NCBI GenBank assembly: GCA_963575745.1
Contig: CAUYUJ010020536.1
Span: 1-64,000, forward strand
DNA from: Prorocentrum cordatum
Taxonomy: Eukaryota; Sar; Dinophyceae; Prorocentrales; Prorocentraceae
DNA: 64,000 nucleotides
Reading direction: 5' to 3'
Position 1 is the first letter of the stretch. Each line of letters opens with the position of its first letter. Shown piece after piece: positions 1 to 11,220 of the stretch. The notes beneath the pieces are model-generated. The model was not told where the DNA came from. It ran no database searches and saw only the letters and a program-made list of their open reading frames with translations. The position numbers and the translations under genes were made by a program.

Positions 1-57
1 GACTAGGGAGAGGACGATGACAAGAAAAACAAATTAGCCTGACGAAGGACCCCACCA

Positions 58-104
58 TATGCAGTTGCGAGTACCACAAGGCAGGTTGAACGAACGAGAG
101 TGGA
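58..104 (+). repeat. Left flank shared between 90-bp arrays
   Basis: The segment beginning ATGCAGTTGCGAGTACC and continuing to GTTGAACGAACG recurs before the next array at about 2589-2626 (ATGCAGCTGCGAGTATC then GTAGAACGAA). A partial copy lies at 3881-3900. The arrays therefore have a defined left boundary. Confidence 0.6.
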
Positions 105-1210
105 CTTTCTATAGGGCCACGAAAAGTTTGAGGGGTGTGCCGACATGTGTGCGGTGGGCGCGTACGAACGCAGCCACTGGGGCCTTCGGTGGAGCTCCCT
201 GTGGGGCCACGAAACGTGTGAGGGGTGTGCCGACATGGGTGTTGTGGGCGCATTGGAACGCAGCCACTAGGGCCTTCGGTGGAGCTCCTTGTGGGGCCAC
301 GAAACGTGTGAGGGGTGTGCCAACATGGATGCGGCGGGCGCATGCGAGCGCAGCAATTGGGGCCTTCGGTGGAGCTCCCTATGGGGCCACGAAACGTGTG
401 AGGGGTGTGCCGAAATGGGTGCGGTGGGCGCATGTGAACGCAGCCACTGTGGCCTTCGGTGGAGCTCCTTGTGGGGCCACGAAACGTGTGAGGGGTGTGC
501 CGAAATGGGTGCGGTGGGCGCATGCGAACGCAAGAATTGGAGCCTTCGGTGGAGCTCCCTGTGGGCCACGAAACGTGTGAGGGACGTGCCGAAATGGGCG
601 CGGTGGGCGCATGTGAACGCAGCCACTGGGGCCTTCGGTGGAGCTCCCTATGGGGCCACGAAACGTGTGAGGGGTGTGCCGACATGGGTGCGGTGGGCGC
701 CTGCGAACACAAGAATTAGGGCCTTCGGTGGAGCTCCCTATGGGGCCACGAAACGTGTGAGGCGTGCGCCGAAAAGGGTGCTGTGGGCGCATGTGAACGC
801 AGCTACTGTGGCCTTCGGTGGAGCTCCCTGTGGTGCGACGAAACGTGTGAGGGGTGTGCCGACATGGGTGCGGTGAGCGCATGCGAACGCAGCAATTGGG
901 GCCTTCGGTGGAGCTCCCTATGGGGCCACGAAACGTGTGAGGGGTGTGCCGAAATGGGCGCGGTGGGCGCATGCGAACGCAGCCACTGGGGCCGTTGGTG
1001 AAGCTCCCTTTGGGGCAACGAGACGTGTGAGGGGTGTGCCGAAATGGGTGCGGTGGGCGCATGTGAACGCAGCCACTGTGGCCTTCGGTGGAGCTCCCTG
1101 TGGGGCCACGAAACGTGTGAGGGGTGTGCCGAAATGGGTGCGGTGGGCGCATGTAGCCACTATGGCCTTCGGTGGAGCTCCCTGTGGGGCCACGAAACGT
1201 ATGAGGGGTG
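105..1210. repeat. Tandem array of a 90-bp repeat, about 12-13 copies
   Basis: The anchor GGCCACGAAACGTGTGAGG recurs every 90 bp from about 115 to about 1200. One copy near 560 has lost a base and the copy near 1150 has lost several. Copies differ by scattered substitutions. Because 90 is a multiple of 3, most frames stay open on both strands, so long ORFs here need not be genes. One plus frame reads as a 30-residue repeat with two closely spaced Cys and Trp-rich ends (WGLRWSSLWGHETCEGC), and one minus frame reads SHVSWPHRELHRRPQ. The same family recurs at 2640-2990, 3355-3770 and 4230-4965. I found no start context or non-repetitive coding flank, so I treat it as satellite DNA. Confidence 0.9.
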
Positions 1211-1224
1211 ATGGCGATGATGAT

Positions 1225-1345
1225 GAGGATGATGATGACGATGGGAGGAGGGAGGAGGGGGAGGCGGAGGAGGACAGGAGAGGAGGAGGCGACGCGGGGC
1301 GCTGTCTCTTCAAAACGAGGACCCAACACCACAGGATGGTTGGAA
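1225..1345 (+). repeat. Right flank shared with the array at 3.4 kb
   Basis: After the array comes a GGA-rich stretch, then GACGCGGGGCGC, then GACCCAACACCACAGGATGG. Nearly the same order appears at 3777-3855 (GACGCGGGGCGCAGTCCC, then GACCCGACACCACAGGATGC). This suggests the arrays are copied together with their flanks. Confidence 0.6.
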
Positions 1346-2344
1346 AAAAGACATGGACATGGACAAGGACAAAGATAATGATAATGACAAAGAGAGTAGG
1401 CCCACATCTGGTCCATGTCGCCCAGCGGCTGCCAGGTAGACCAGCTACCACTATTCTCGGCAATATGCTTTAAGGGAAGTACCACCCGCTCGATCATCCG
1501 AGTACAAAACTCCCACGGGCCTACGGGCTGAAGCCCCTGACCCAGCCCGGGGGGAAATGGGCCTCTGTTGGCCGCATCCGGCCGCCTTCACAATACCAGG
1601 CCACATCGCAGCGCAGAGGAGGAGGCAGACGATGAGAAGGGTAACCAGAGAAGCTCCCACGACGCCCCGGGATACTCCCAGGAGGGGAGTGTCGCTTGGA
1701 GCGAGTTGCCTGCTTCTCCAGCTCGCGAGTCATCCTGTCGTCACTGGACGGGCGGGCTTTCGTAGGCGGGCCACGGCCTGCCGCAGTGCGTCGTCCCCTA
1801 GACGAACGCCTTCAATGACGATCCGGACAGGCTGAGCTACGCGATGAGTAGTGCCAGAGCCGTTCGTCCACATGCAGCCCTCATTGGCATGTCCACCGTG
1901 TGTGTGCTGACCAAGACGTGGAGCCGAGTGCGCCGGGCGCCGACCGAGTGGTGCTGCGCCAACGTCCGACGTGCTGCCACTTCTCTGAGCACGAACCTCG
2001 CGATGGACCGCTTCTGACGGGCTCTCCTGTGCCAGCTGACCTGAGCTGAAGATGTTTCGCGACTGGCTGACAGTGTGCCAGCAGACGAGAGAGAAGAATG
2101 GCTCGCTGGCGGCCTCTCGCTTGGGCGGCCTCCAGTTGGCCAGTTGAGGCTCGGCCTCAGTTGGCCAGGAACCACCAGGGACCAAGGACCAAAGACGAAG
2201 GACGAAGAGATTTGAGCCGGGGGTGCAAGGAAAAACGGGCGGCGCGCACACAGGAACAGTGTATGAGAGAGGGTGAGAACAGGAGAGAGAGAGAGAGAGA
2301 CGGAGACAGAGAGAGAGAGGGAAAGAGGCATGGGCAGAGACATA
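1346..2344. other. About 1 kb without a recognisable gene
   Basis: Unique-looking, moderately GC-rich sequence. Open frames are short or run into the neighbouring CAA microsatellite. A GA-rich tract lies at 2280-2330. No conserved domain, RNA gene or convincing start was seen. Confidence 0.5.
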
Positions 2345-2570
<226 letters not shown>

Positions 2571-2639
2571 GGCGACGGACCCAGTCATACATGCAGCTGC
2601 GAGTATCGCGAGGCAGGTAGAACGAAGGGGGGAGGCACA

Positions 2640-2990
2640 AAACGAGTTCGGGGTGTGCTGACATGAAGCGGTGGCACCATGCGGTCCCTTCCACTGAGGC
2701 CTTCGGTGGAGCCCCATATGGTGCCACGAAAAGTGTAAGGGGTCTGGCGAAATGCGCGCAGTGTGCGGAGCCTCCAACTGGGGACACGATTGGTGTGAGG
2801 GGGGTGCCGGACTGGGCACGGTGGCGCCATGCGAACACTCCCAGTAGGGCCTTCGGCGGGGCTCCCTGTGGGGCCTACGAAGCGCGTGAGAGGTGTGCCG
2901 GAAACGGGCGCGGCGGCGCCCGGACCCTGCCACTGGGGCCATCGGTGGAGCGACCTATGGGGCCACGAAACCTCTGATTTTTGGTTGGAA
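2640..2990 (+). repeat. Degenerate array of the 90-bp family
   Basis: Several diverged units carry the landmarks GGCCTTCGGTGGAGC, GTGCCACGAAAAGTGT and GGGGTGTGC. Spacing is irregular (about 85-90 bp) and divergence is higher than in the first array. It is preceded by the shared left flank and followed by about 360 bp (3000-3350) in which I see nothing. Confidence 0.75.
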
Positions 2991-3354
2991 GCGCCAGCGG
3001 CCACCCATCACGAGCAAGTCATCGCGGATGCTCCGCCTGGCTCAGAGGCCAAACTGCGCGAGATTGAAAACGCTTCGGATCGGTCCACGCTCGTGCGCAA
3101 CACGACACGACTGCACTAACCTAAAACCCAGTATGCGCATGTCTGGGCACCACGTTCCGTGCCGGGGTTCACTCTGACCCGTCCCCAGATCTGCACAAGC
3201 TGGTCCGCCAGCGGCGGAACATCCGCAAACAACGTGACCGTGTAGCACACAACCCGCATACCGTGCGAGGCTTGACGTAGCCTGCCATTAATACATCAAC
3301 TAACGTACGCGTTGAGCTTGGCTGTGTTAGGGCTAGTTCGTGCCCCTCCCGAAC

Positions 3355-3770
3355 GTCTGAGGGGTGTGCCGAAATGGGCGCGGGGGCGACATGCGGGCCC
3401 TCCCAGTGGGGCCGTCGGTGAAGCTCCCTGTGGGGCCACGAACTGCGTGAGGGGTGTGCCAACATGGGCCTGGTGGCGCCATGCGGACCCTCCCAGTGGG
3501 GCCTTCGGTGGAGCTCCCTGTGGGGCCACGAAACGCGTGAGAGCTCGAGTTGGGGACACGAAGCGTGTTGAGGTGGGTGCCGACATGGGCTCGGTGGCGC
3601 CATGCGGACCCTCCCCGTGGGGCCTTCGATGGAGCTCGAGTTGGGGACACTAAACGTGTTGAGGTGGGTGCCGAAATGGGCGCGGGCGCGCCATGCGGAC
3701 CCTCACACTGGGGCCTTCGGTGGAGCTCGCTCCCTATGGGGCCACGTAGCGTGTGAGGGGTGCGCCAACA
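3355..3770 (+). repeat. Third array of the 90-bp family
   Basis: Four to five units with GGCCTTCGGTGGAGCTC and GGGGCCACGAAACGCGTG landmarks. Two contain an inserted variant reading GAGCTCGAGTTGGGGACAC. It is followed by the conserved right flank at 3775-3860. Confidence 0.75.
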
Positions 3771-3935
3771 TGCGCGGAGGGACGAGGAGGGAGGGAACGA
3801 CGCGGGGCGCAGTCCCTTCGAAGCGAAGACCCGACACCACAGGATGCTTGGGAAGCGGACGGGGGCGTGAAGACCCAACCATATGCAGCTGCAAAAATCG
3901 CGTGGAAGGTGAGATGGGGGGGGCAGCAAGAATGA

Positions 3936-4112
3936 GTATCGTTTAACCGATCCCCATCCCCAGCGGCGTGGCCTGGGCCCCACTGGCCGATTTACCCCCC
4001 TAGATGGGGATATAGGTCGTTTCCTTCGGGTTTCGAGGGGTGTATCCCCAACTGGGGTGGTAATTGGCGGGGGTCTCGAAGGGGATGGGGATGGGGATTG
4101 GTTGAGCGATAC
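3936..4112. mobile_element. Foldback (MITE-like) element with about 27-bp terminal inverted repeats
   Basis: The left end GTATCGTTTAACCGATCCCC and the right end, read on the minus strand as GTATCGCTCAACCAATCCCC, match at all but a few positions; the match continues through CATCCCCA. The inner 120 bp is also partly self-complementary (GGGGATATA against TGTATCCCC; CCCCACTGG against a diverged CCAACTGGGG). Total size is about 177 bp and there is no coding capacity. I could not identify a target-site duplication. This is a nonautonomous DNA-transposon-like or foldback sequence by structure only. Confidence 0.55.
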
Positions 4113-4229
4113 CGAAAAAATACTGCGGAGTGCAGAGCCCCGTGCGCCGCCATGCCCGGCTCCGTCTCCCATCTCCCTGCGTTCCCGTTGCGCGCGCTGC
4201 ACTCCTGCCCGCCCAGGCGCCCGTGGCCC

Positions 4230-4965
4230 GAGCCCCCGAGGGGGCCACGCAACGTGCGAGGGGTGTTACGACATGAAGCGGCGGCTGCGGAAGGTTGCAC
4301 GTAGGTCTCAGCTGGAGCTGTTTCTGCGGCCACGCAGCGCGTGAGGGGTGTGCCACAATGAGGCGGCGGAGCCATGCGGATCCTGGCATGCCAGGCCCAG
4401 TTGGAGCAGCTCTCTTTGTTGGGGCCGCAACGCGTGAGGGGTGTGCCGACATGGGGCGGCGAGGCCATGCGTACCGCGCGTCCTGGCATTCAGGCTTGAG
4501 ATAGACCTCCCTATGGGGCCACGAAACGCGTGAATGGGTGGGCCGAAGTGAGGCGGTGCCGCCATGCGGACCCTGGCGTGTGGGCCTGAGCAGGAGCTCC
4601 CGTGTGAGTAGGCGTGCCGAAATCAGGCGGCGGGCCATGCGGACCCTTGCATTTGGGCCTTCGATGGGGCTCCCAATGGGGCCACGAAACGCGTGAGGGG
4701 CGCACGCAAGGACCTGCGGACCCTGGCATTGGGGCCTTCCGTGGGGCCCCTTTACGAAACGTGTGAGGGGGGTGCAAAAATATGTCGGCGGGGCCACGCA
4801 GACTTTGGCAGTTGGGCCGTACGTGGGGCTTCCTGTGCGGCCAGGAAGCGTGTGAGAGGGGGGGGGCGAATGAACAGGCGGGGCCACGCGAATCCTGGCA
4901 CCTGGGCACGAACAGGAGCTCCCGATGGGGCCACGAAACGCGTGAGGGGTGTGCCGACATGAAAC
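4230..4965 (+). repeat. Fourth, most diverged array of the 90-bp family
   Basis: Units of about 60-100 bp each contain GGGGCCACGAAACGCGTGAG or a variant, then GTGCCGACATG, then GCATTTGGGCCTTCG-like sequence. Spacing is irregular and several copies have deletions. Confidence 0.7.
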
Positions 4966-5099
4966 GGCGGGGCGGACGAGCGGTGCCGCGACCTTTTGGA
5001 GTCCAAAACTTCCTCGGCGAAAAAGCCCAAATCACTAGTTAAACCAAGGTTTGGGCCACATTGTGGCCCCTGGGGGGGGGGGGGCGGGGCGCTAATTGG

Positions 5100-5450
5100 A
5101 GCTCCCCTCTTGTTTGACCGATTCCCTCCAAGATGGCCCGAAGAGCGCCCCTCCAAGAGCGCCCCAAGAGGGCCCCAAGAAGAGGCGCCCAGACGGCCCC
5201 GAGAGGCCCCCAAGAGGCCCCCAGGAGACCCCCAAAAGGCCCCCAAAAAGCTTCAAGAGGATCCCCGAGCCACCCGAGATGCCCCCCAGACGCTCCACGA
5301 GGCCCCCCCGAGGCACCCAAGACGCCCAAGAGCCACCCAGGACCGCAAAGACACCCCCAAGACGTCCCAAGAGGCAACCGAGAAGCGCCCAAGCGATATC
5401 CCAAGAGGTTCCGAGACGCATCCAAGAGGCCTCTGGCCCTGTTGTTCGCC
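5100..5450 (+). repeat. Degenerate CCCAAGAGG-type short repeat
   Basis: Irregular repeats of GGCCCCCAAGAGG and variants run for about 350 bp and pass directly into a TCC/TCA microsatellite. A fragment of the same motif (GCTCCAAGAGGCC) stands before the CTC microsatellite at 22825-22845. The plus-strand open frame of about 290 codons here is Pro/Arg-rich and follows the repeat, so I do not call it a gene. Confidence 0.6.
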
Positions 5451-5451
5451 C

Positions 5452-5690
5452 TCCTCCTCCGGTTCCTCCATCCTCCGAATCATTATGTTCATCCTCCTCC
5501 TCGTCCTCCTCCCCCTCCTCCTCATCATCCTTCTCTTCCTCTTCATCATCCTCATCATCATCATCACCATCATCGTCATCATCATCATCACCATCATCGT
5601 CAACAACAACAACATCACAATCATCATCATCAGCAGCAGCAGCATCATCACCATCATCATCCTCATCCTCAAATTCAGAATCATTTGTCT
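5452..5690 (+). repeat. (TCC/TCA)n microsatellite
   Basis: A run of TCC changes into a run of TCA/ATC with CAA and CAG interruptions. This layout recurs at 8.3, 9.4, 24.1 and 29.2 kb. Confidence 0.9.
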
Positions 5691-5799
5691 TCTCCCCACT
5701 CTCTCACCCATCCATCCAGCCTCCTCCTCCCTCCTTCGCACGGTTCGGCCGCCCACCTCTTTGTTCCAGCACTTCCCTGATCATCTCAACTCGCCTGGA

Positions 5800-6810
5800 C
5801 ATCGTTTCTGGATGGGCTGGCGGGGGTATTTTTTGATCGCGAGCGCTAACGGTACGACCGCGCGCGGAAAGTAACAAGGCAGACGGGCCGAGTACTAAAT
5901 TAACCGCAAGCAACAGGAGCGAACTACGCTGCAGCTCAGGGGGCAAGGACCTCGCTGAACAACAGAGCGAAAACGATGAAGGACAGTCGAACACGCCGAC
6001 GCCGTGGAAGATCAGAAAGAACTGGTCAGCGCGCAGCGACAAAACGGCGGAGCAATTGACGCCCAAGCCCTCGACGGTCACGTCCACGCCCACGAGGAAG
6101 ACAAAGATCACGACCGCGAAGTCGAAGAAGGCGAACGTGCAGGCGCTCGACGGAAGAACCGGATCGCCACAGGAGGGGGGGAAGCAGGGCGGAAAGGCGG
6201 CCCAGGCGACACCGACAGCGACGGCGGGGTGCAGGGCAGGAGCATCGCAAAAGCGGCTGCTGGGGATACTTTTTTTGATCGCGGGCACCCGCGCGGCGTC
6301 GGAAAGGTCGCGCTACGAGCGGGGGCCAGAGATCACAGCGCAACTGTCGCCGGCCAGACGCGGGAAAAAAGTGCAAGGCAACTACGCAGAGGAAGCGCGA
6401 GAGCGGCGAAAACGAGGCGAAGCAGGAGAGAGCGACCCGAGAGAAGAAGACAAACGAAAAGAACGACGGCAAGAGAGAAAACGAGGGAGAGGGAAGAAGA
6501 AAAAGGAAACCGCAGCACAGAAGTGAAACAAGTAGGTGATCAAAGGCTGGCGGAGATACTTTTTTTGGTCGCAGGCGGACGCGGATTCGCAATCGCCGAG
6601 CTGAGAGGTCCGGGCCACGGGCCTGTCAAATTAGCAACGCGCAGGCCTAAAAGCACAGCGGCCGAGCCCGCACTCAGAACCTACCGCCTGTGGGGCCGCG
6701 GGCTGATGGGAGGCTGGCTGAGCTGACTGCAAACGGCCAGGGTAACTGATGCACCATGCGAGTGAATTGGCTCGCTGGCGGAAATACTTTTTTTGATCTG
6801 CGGCTCAAGG
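5800..6810 (+). repeat. Dispersed oligo-T motif, four copies in 1 kb
   Basis: A roughly 30-bp motif, consensus GCTGGCGGAGATACTTTTTTT followed by GATCGCGGGC, occurs at about 5818-5845, 6256-6285, 6549-6578 and 6774-6803. A fifth copy is at 29771-29802. The copy at 6774 runs straight into GGCTCAAG, the last eight bases of the DinoSL. The sequence between copies is unique. I see no protein; the role is unknown. Confidence 0.55.
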
Positions 6811-8290
6811 GACGACTCCAGAGAGCGGGTCAATCTCGACAGGGGCGCAATGCGAGACGATTGGCAACGAAGGCACATAGGCCAACGCCGCAATGCACGC
6901 GCAAGGGACAAAATGAGCCTCATTAGAACCGACCCGGGAACGGAAGACGGCAGCAGACTGCAAAGCCGGCGGAGGGTCGCACAGTGGCGCCAGCCCCCAC
7001 AGACCAAGCCTGCGAGAAAGCGGGAACGCTGTGCGGGCAGCACAGAGCCCGAGGAAAGGCACCGCCAAACGCGGCGAGAGGGAGCAGAAGGGGAGACAGA
7101 GGCGCAGCAGGCGACGAGGGGAGGGGGAAGGAAGGAAGCCTCACTCACAGAGCACCTGAGGTGCTCGAGGACAGGTGCGTCGAACCTTGACAGGAGTCGG
7201 CAGCCTTGTCGTCAGAGTCCCAGCCTGCGCACCTTGCCACTATGGATGGGGGGAAACGCTGCGTGGTACCACCGCTGCACCACCCAGCAGGAGGTCTGCG
7301 GACCTGCCCGTGGAAGAACCGCTGGGCTGCCGTGGGCCTCGTGCGCCGTGCACCGTGTAACGGTCGTTGGCGTCGTTGGCGTACGCGAGCAACAAGCCCA
7401 TCCAGAGGAAGGGGGCGATGTCGCAAGCGAAGCCTGGGGCCAGAGGGACGGGCCTGACATGGGAAGGCTGTGACCTGCCAAAGGATGGACCACTTGTACA
7501 GGAATCCTGCCTCCCCACGCCCACCCACCGGTGCCAGCGGGAGATCGCACCCCGCCGCTGGGATAGGGGTGACCACCTCGGAACATGCACGTAAACGTTG
7601 CCACGATGGGGGGAAACCGAGTGGCGTGGTACACCACAACAGTGTGCGTGGAGGAGGGGGAGGAGAGGCGCAGCCGATAGCCGCAAGTCAGGAAAATTAA
7701 AGGAGGAGGGGAGAGGGGCAAAGCCAGTGGGCCTTGTGGCGACGGTGACCTCAGAGAACCCAACAGTGTGCGTTGCAAGAGCTGTGATGCCAGTGGGCCA
7801 GGTGGCGGCGGTGACCGCAGAGAACCCAACAGTGTGCGTTGCAAGAAGTGTGAACTTGGAGGGGAAAAGGTGCCCGTCAGGCGGGGGGGACGAGGCCACT
7901 TGACCGGGGCCACCGTACTGGCGGAGATACGCGAAGCGTCTAGAATTTGACGTCGGCGGCTAGGCAGAGTAACTACGCTGGCGGAGAGTCGTTGCGAAGT
8001 CGTTGCTGCGGCAGCTTCCGCCAGAGGGGAACTGAGCCCACAACCCACGAGGGGAAAACTGGCTTATGTCCACACACACACCTCTTGTGCGTCATTTTGT
8101 TCCACACTACTTGCCCCTCTCCCTTGTCTTCGTCTCTGCGTACCACCTCAAACATTCAGTATCACAGGTGCCTTCCGGCACATTGGAAGGGGCTGCTGAA
8201 CACATTCGTTCATACTCACCACTTCCCTTTTCCTTCTCATATTACTCCTCCACCCGTCTTCTTTCCCCTTCCCATGCCTCCCCCATTCCC
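6811..8290. other. About 1.5 kb without a supported gene; two short duplications
   Basis: A 63-bp tandem pair lies at about 7720-7848, built on GAGAACCCAACAGTGTGCG. In one plus frame it reads as two 21-residue units each with a C-x2-C pair (RCKSC, RCKKC), which resembles a small zinc-finger repeat but has no supporting gene context. A diverged pair of about 50 bp carrying GATGGGGGGAAAC and GCGTGGTAC sits at 7226-7275 and 7590-7640. Confidence 0.4.
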
Positions 8291-8421
8291 TCCCCTTCTT
8301 CCTCCTCATCCTCCTCCCCGTCATCCTCATCATCCTCCTCATCAGCAGCATCATCAGCATCAAAATCATCAGCAGCAGCAGCAGCATCATCATCACCACC
8401 ACCATCATCATCATCATCACC

Positions 8422-8455
<34 letters not shown>

Positions 8456-8792
8456 TCATCAGCATCATCATCACCATCGTCATCACCATCATCATCATCA
8501 TCAGAAGCAGCATCACCACCACCATCATCATCAACATCATTATCATCATCAGCATCAGCATCAGCATCATCAGATTCACCATCATGCTCCTCATCCTGTC
8601 CCTCGTCCTTTACCGTATCCCCATCCTCATCATCATCACCACTATCATCATCACAATTATCATCATCACCACCACCACCACCAGCATCATCAGCATCATC
8701 ATCAGCAGCATCATCACCACCATCAGCATCCTCATCCTCATCCTCATCCCCATCCCCATCCTTCTCCTCATCCCCCGTCCCTTTCGGTGACA
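8291..8792 (+). repeat. (TCC) to (TCA/CAC)n microsatellite, about 500 bp
   Basis: Continuous TCA/CAT/CAC trinucleotides with occasional CAG. The open frames on both strands (poly-Ser, poly-His, poly-Asp) are products of the repeat. Confidence 0.92.
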
Positions 8793-8819
8793 AGTAACTC
8801 CTCCCTGTCGTTCCGCCAG

Positions 8820-9235
8820 ACGTGTCGATCAGGCGGGCCAGGCGCTTCGCCCGGGACATCCTCAGCGAAGCTCGAAATGTGCAACAGTTCCACGGGTGGA
8901 GCGCAAGTCCTTTTTCAAACTATGGTTCTCGCCTCCGGCGCCGTGCACGCTCGTCTTCAAAGTGCGCAACAGCGTCACGGGTCGAGGAGAAGTGGTTTTC
9001 ACCATGAGACTATCGCCCTAGCGCCGCGCGTCATCGTCATAACAGTTGAGCTCCCGGGAACTGCGTTCTGGCTCGATTTAGGGTTACCAGGACGAAAAAC
9101 CCCGTTGACTCGCGGTGTTCAAATCCCAAAGCAGGGGTTCTGGCACGGATTAGGATTGGCAGGACGCATCAGTCACGTTCATCCACGGCGCTGAAGTCCC
9201 AGGACTGGTGTTTTGGCATGACTGAGGACTATCAA
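8820..9235 (+). repeat. Degenerate 70-85-bp repeats
   Basis: Two diverged units share the landmarks GTGCAACAG, CACGGGT, CTATGGTTCTCGCC or CTATCGCCCTAGCGCC, and GCGCCG (8868-9030). They are followed by two or three units with CTGGCTCGATTTAGGGTTACC or CTGGCACGGATTAGGATTGGC and CAGGACG (9065-9215). This is low-copy degenerate repeat DNA without coding evidence. Confidence 0.4.
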
Positions 9236-9414
9236 CATGTTGCATTCTAGTAGGCCACTACACGGAACGAATACTGACAATCATCTCTTGTGGGGCCCTG
9301 AAAGGGAAGACCTTGGATGAAGGGTTTGTTGCAACATCGTTGACGTGTCTTGGGTTTCCACCGGACGTCTTCCTTATCCTCCTTTTTACCCTCCTCCTCC
9401 TACGCATCCTCCTC

Positions 9415-9735
9415 CCCCTCTCTATCATCATGATCAGCGCCATCATCATCGTCGTCATCATTGTCATCTGCAGCATCAACATCACAGCCAAGATTACCGT
9501 CATCCGATTCCTCCTCCTCAGCGCCATCCTAACAAACGCCACCATCGTCCTCATCACCACCGCCATCACCACTATCATCATCATCCCCATCATCTTCTTC
9601 ATCATTAACATCATGGTCATCATACTCATCATCGTCGCCATCGTCGTCGTCATCTTCATGATCATCACCACCACCATCACCACCACCATAAGCATCATCA
9701 CCACCTCCACCACCATCATCCTCAGCAGCAACATC
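9415..9735 (+). repeat. (ATC)n-type microsatellite
   Basis: ATC/CAT/CCT/CGT trinucleotides over about 320 bp, less pure than the 8.3-kb tract. Confidence 0.85.
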
Positions 9736-9872
9736 CAACCGAGTGCCATCGGCTTGCAACCGAGCGGCCGACGCCCCCTCCTCCCCCCCGCGTCCAACCC
9801 CTCAAACCTGCCACATACTTCTACCGCTTTGTCCCCTTTCCCCCCTTCCTCCCCTCCCCACCTCACCCGTGC

Positions 9873-9891
9873 ACACACACGCACACACACA

Positions 9892-9954
<63 letters not shown>

Positions 9955-9982
9955 ACGCACACACACACACACACACACACAC
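9873..9982 (+). repeat. (CA)n dinucleotide repeat
   Basis: About 110 bp of CA with a few CG and TA interruptions. A second pure CA tract lies at 10170-10203. Confidence 0.95.
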
Positions 9983-10166
9983 TTAAGCCGGCAGCGCAGA
10001 GAAGCCGCAGGCGCAGTCGGCAGATGGAAACGCCAATTGCGGACACACTTGGTCGAATGCGCCGTGATGAAAGGGTCCAGCCACGGCCGTGCAGACAGGT
10101 GCGCACACACACGCAAACACACACTTTCGTGTCTGCGGTTAGACAGAATCACTGCTGGCGGATAGC

Positions 10167-10169
<3 letters not shown>

Positions 10170-10203
<34 letters not shown>
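10170..10203 (+). repeat. Second (CA)n tract
   Basis: About 34 bp of pure CA, preceded by CTGCTGGCGGATAGCCG, which resembles the 5' half of the oligo-T motif seen at 5.8-6.8 kb. Confidence 0.9.
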
Positions 10204-10205
<2 letters not shown>

Positions 10206-11220
10206 CTCTCAAAGGCTAAGGGGCAAGTGAGCACGGGCAGGGTGGGGGGCAGCTCCCGCCGCAGGCGCCTGCGCAGCTCCCCGACGTGCTGGGCGAGCAA
10301 ACAGGCCGCCAGGCTCGCCGGCGGCGCGTGCTGCGGTTTGTGTGAAGGCGCCTCAGATGCGGAGGAGGAGAGTGAGAAGGAGGACGAGGGACTGGGGGAG
10401 GTAGAACAAGGAGAAAACAGAGGGGGGAGAAGGGGTACGAGAAGAAGATGAAAGACGGTGGGGATGAACGAATCTGTTCAGCAGCTCATTCCAATCTGCC
10501 TGGGGGGACCCGCGACGCCAGAAACCGGGGAGGCGCAAGTACGCAGTGTGGAACTAAGATGCCGAACGAGCATTCTCGCGCTTCCCTCGCGGACAGGCTG
10601 CGGTTGCCGCTGTGCCCGCCAAGGAGAACCTGCAGTCTCCGCAAAGCTGACGGGTCCCTGTGCGGGAATGCACTCGGCCTATGCAGGCGGCACGCCCTGA
10701 AGTGCTTATGCGGCACCCCCCCGCAACAACAAGCACGACACCCTCAAAGACTTCTGCGGCAGCTACCACCAACGGACAATCGGATACGTCGCACAGCCAA
10801 GACAACGGGCCGCTGGTTTGTGACAGGATGAAACCACGGAGTGGAAGACGAGATCCCCGGGGGGGAGACCCCACCAGGGTCAGACAGACGGCGTCGCTGG
10901 AGCAGGATACGGGCAGAAGCCCCCAGCACAGCATGGCACACAGCGGCACGACACGGCAACGAAAGCTACCCACGCCAGTCGAGCAGGCGGCACGCCGGGG
11001 GGGACGTAAGAGGGGGCCGCGAAGCCAAGAGATATCAGCACAAGACTGGTGAGGCAAGGGCGGCAAAGTGCACAGCGCATGACCTCGTCGTGGGGAAAGC
11101 ATTGCAGACATGCGGAAACTGTAAACACTTACCACGGGAAGGAGGAGGAGGAGGAGGAAGAGGAGGACGAGGAGGAGAAGGAAGAAGAGGAGGAGAAGGA
11201 GGAGGGGTCAACATCCTCTT
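10204..11220. other. About 1 kb GC-rich, no supported gene; GGA tract at its end
   Basis: Open frames are below about 200 codons, overlap on both strands and show no recognisable domain. A (GGA)n tract spans about 11141-11208. Confidence 0.4.
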
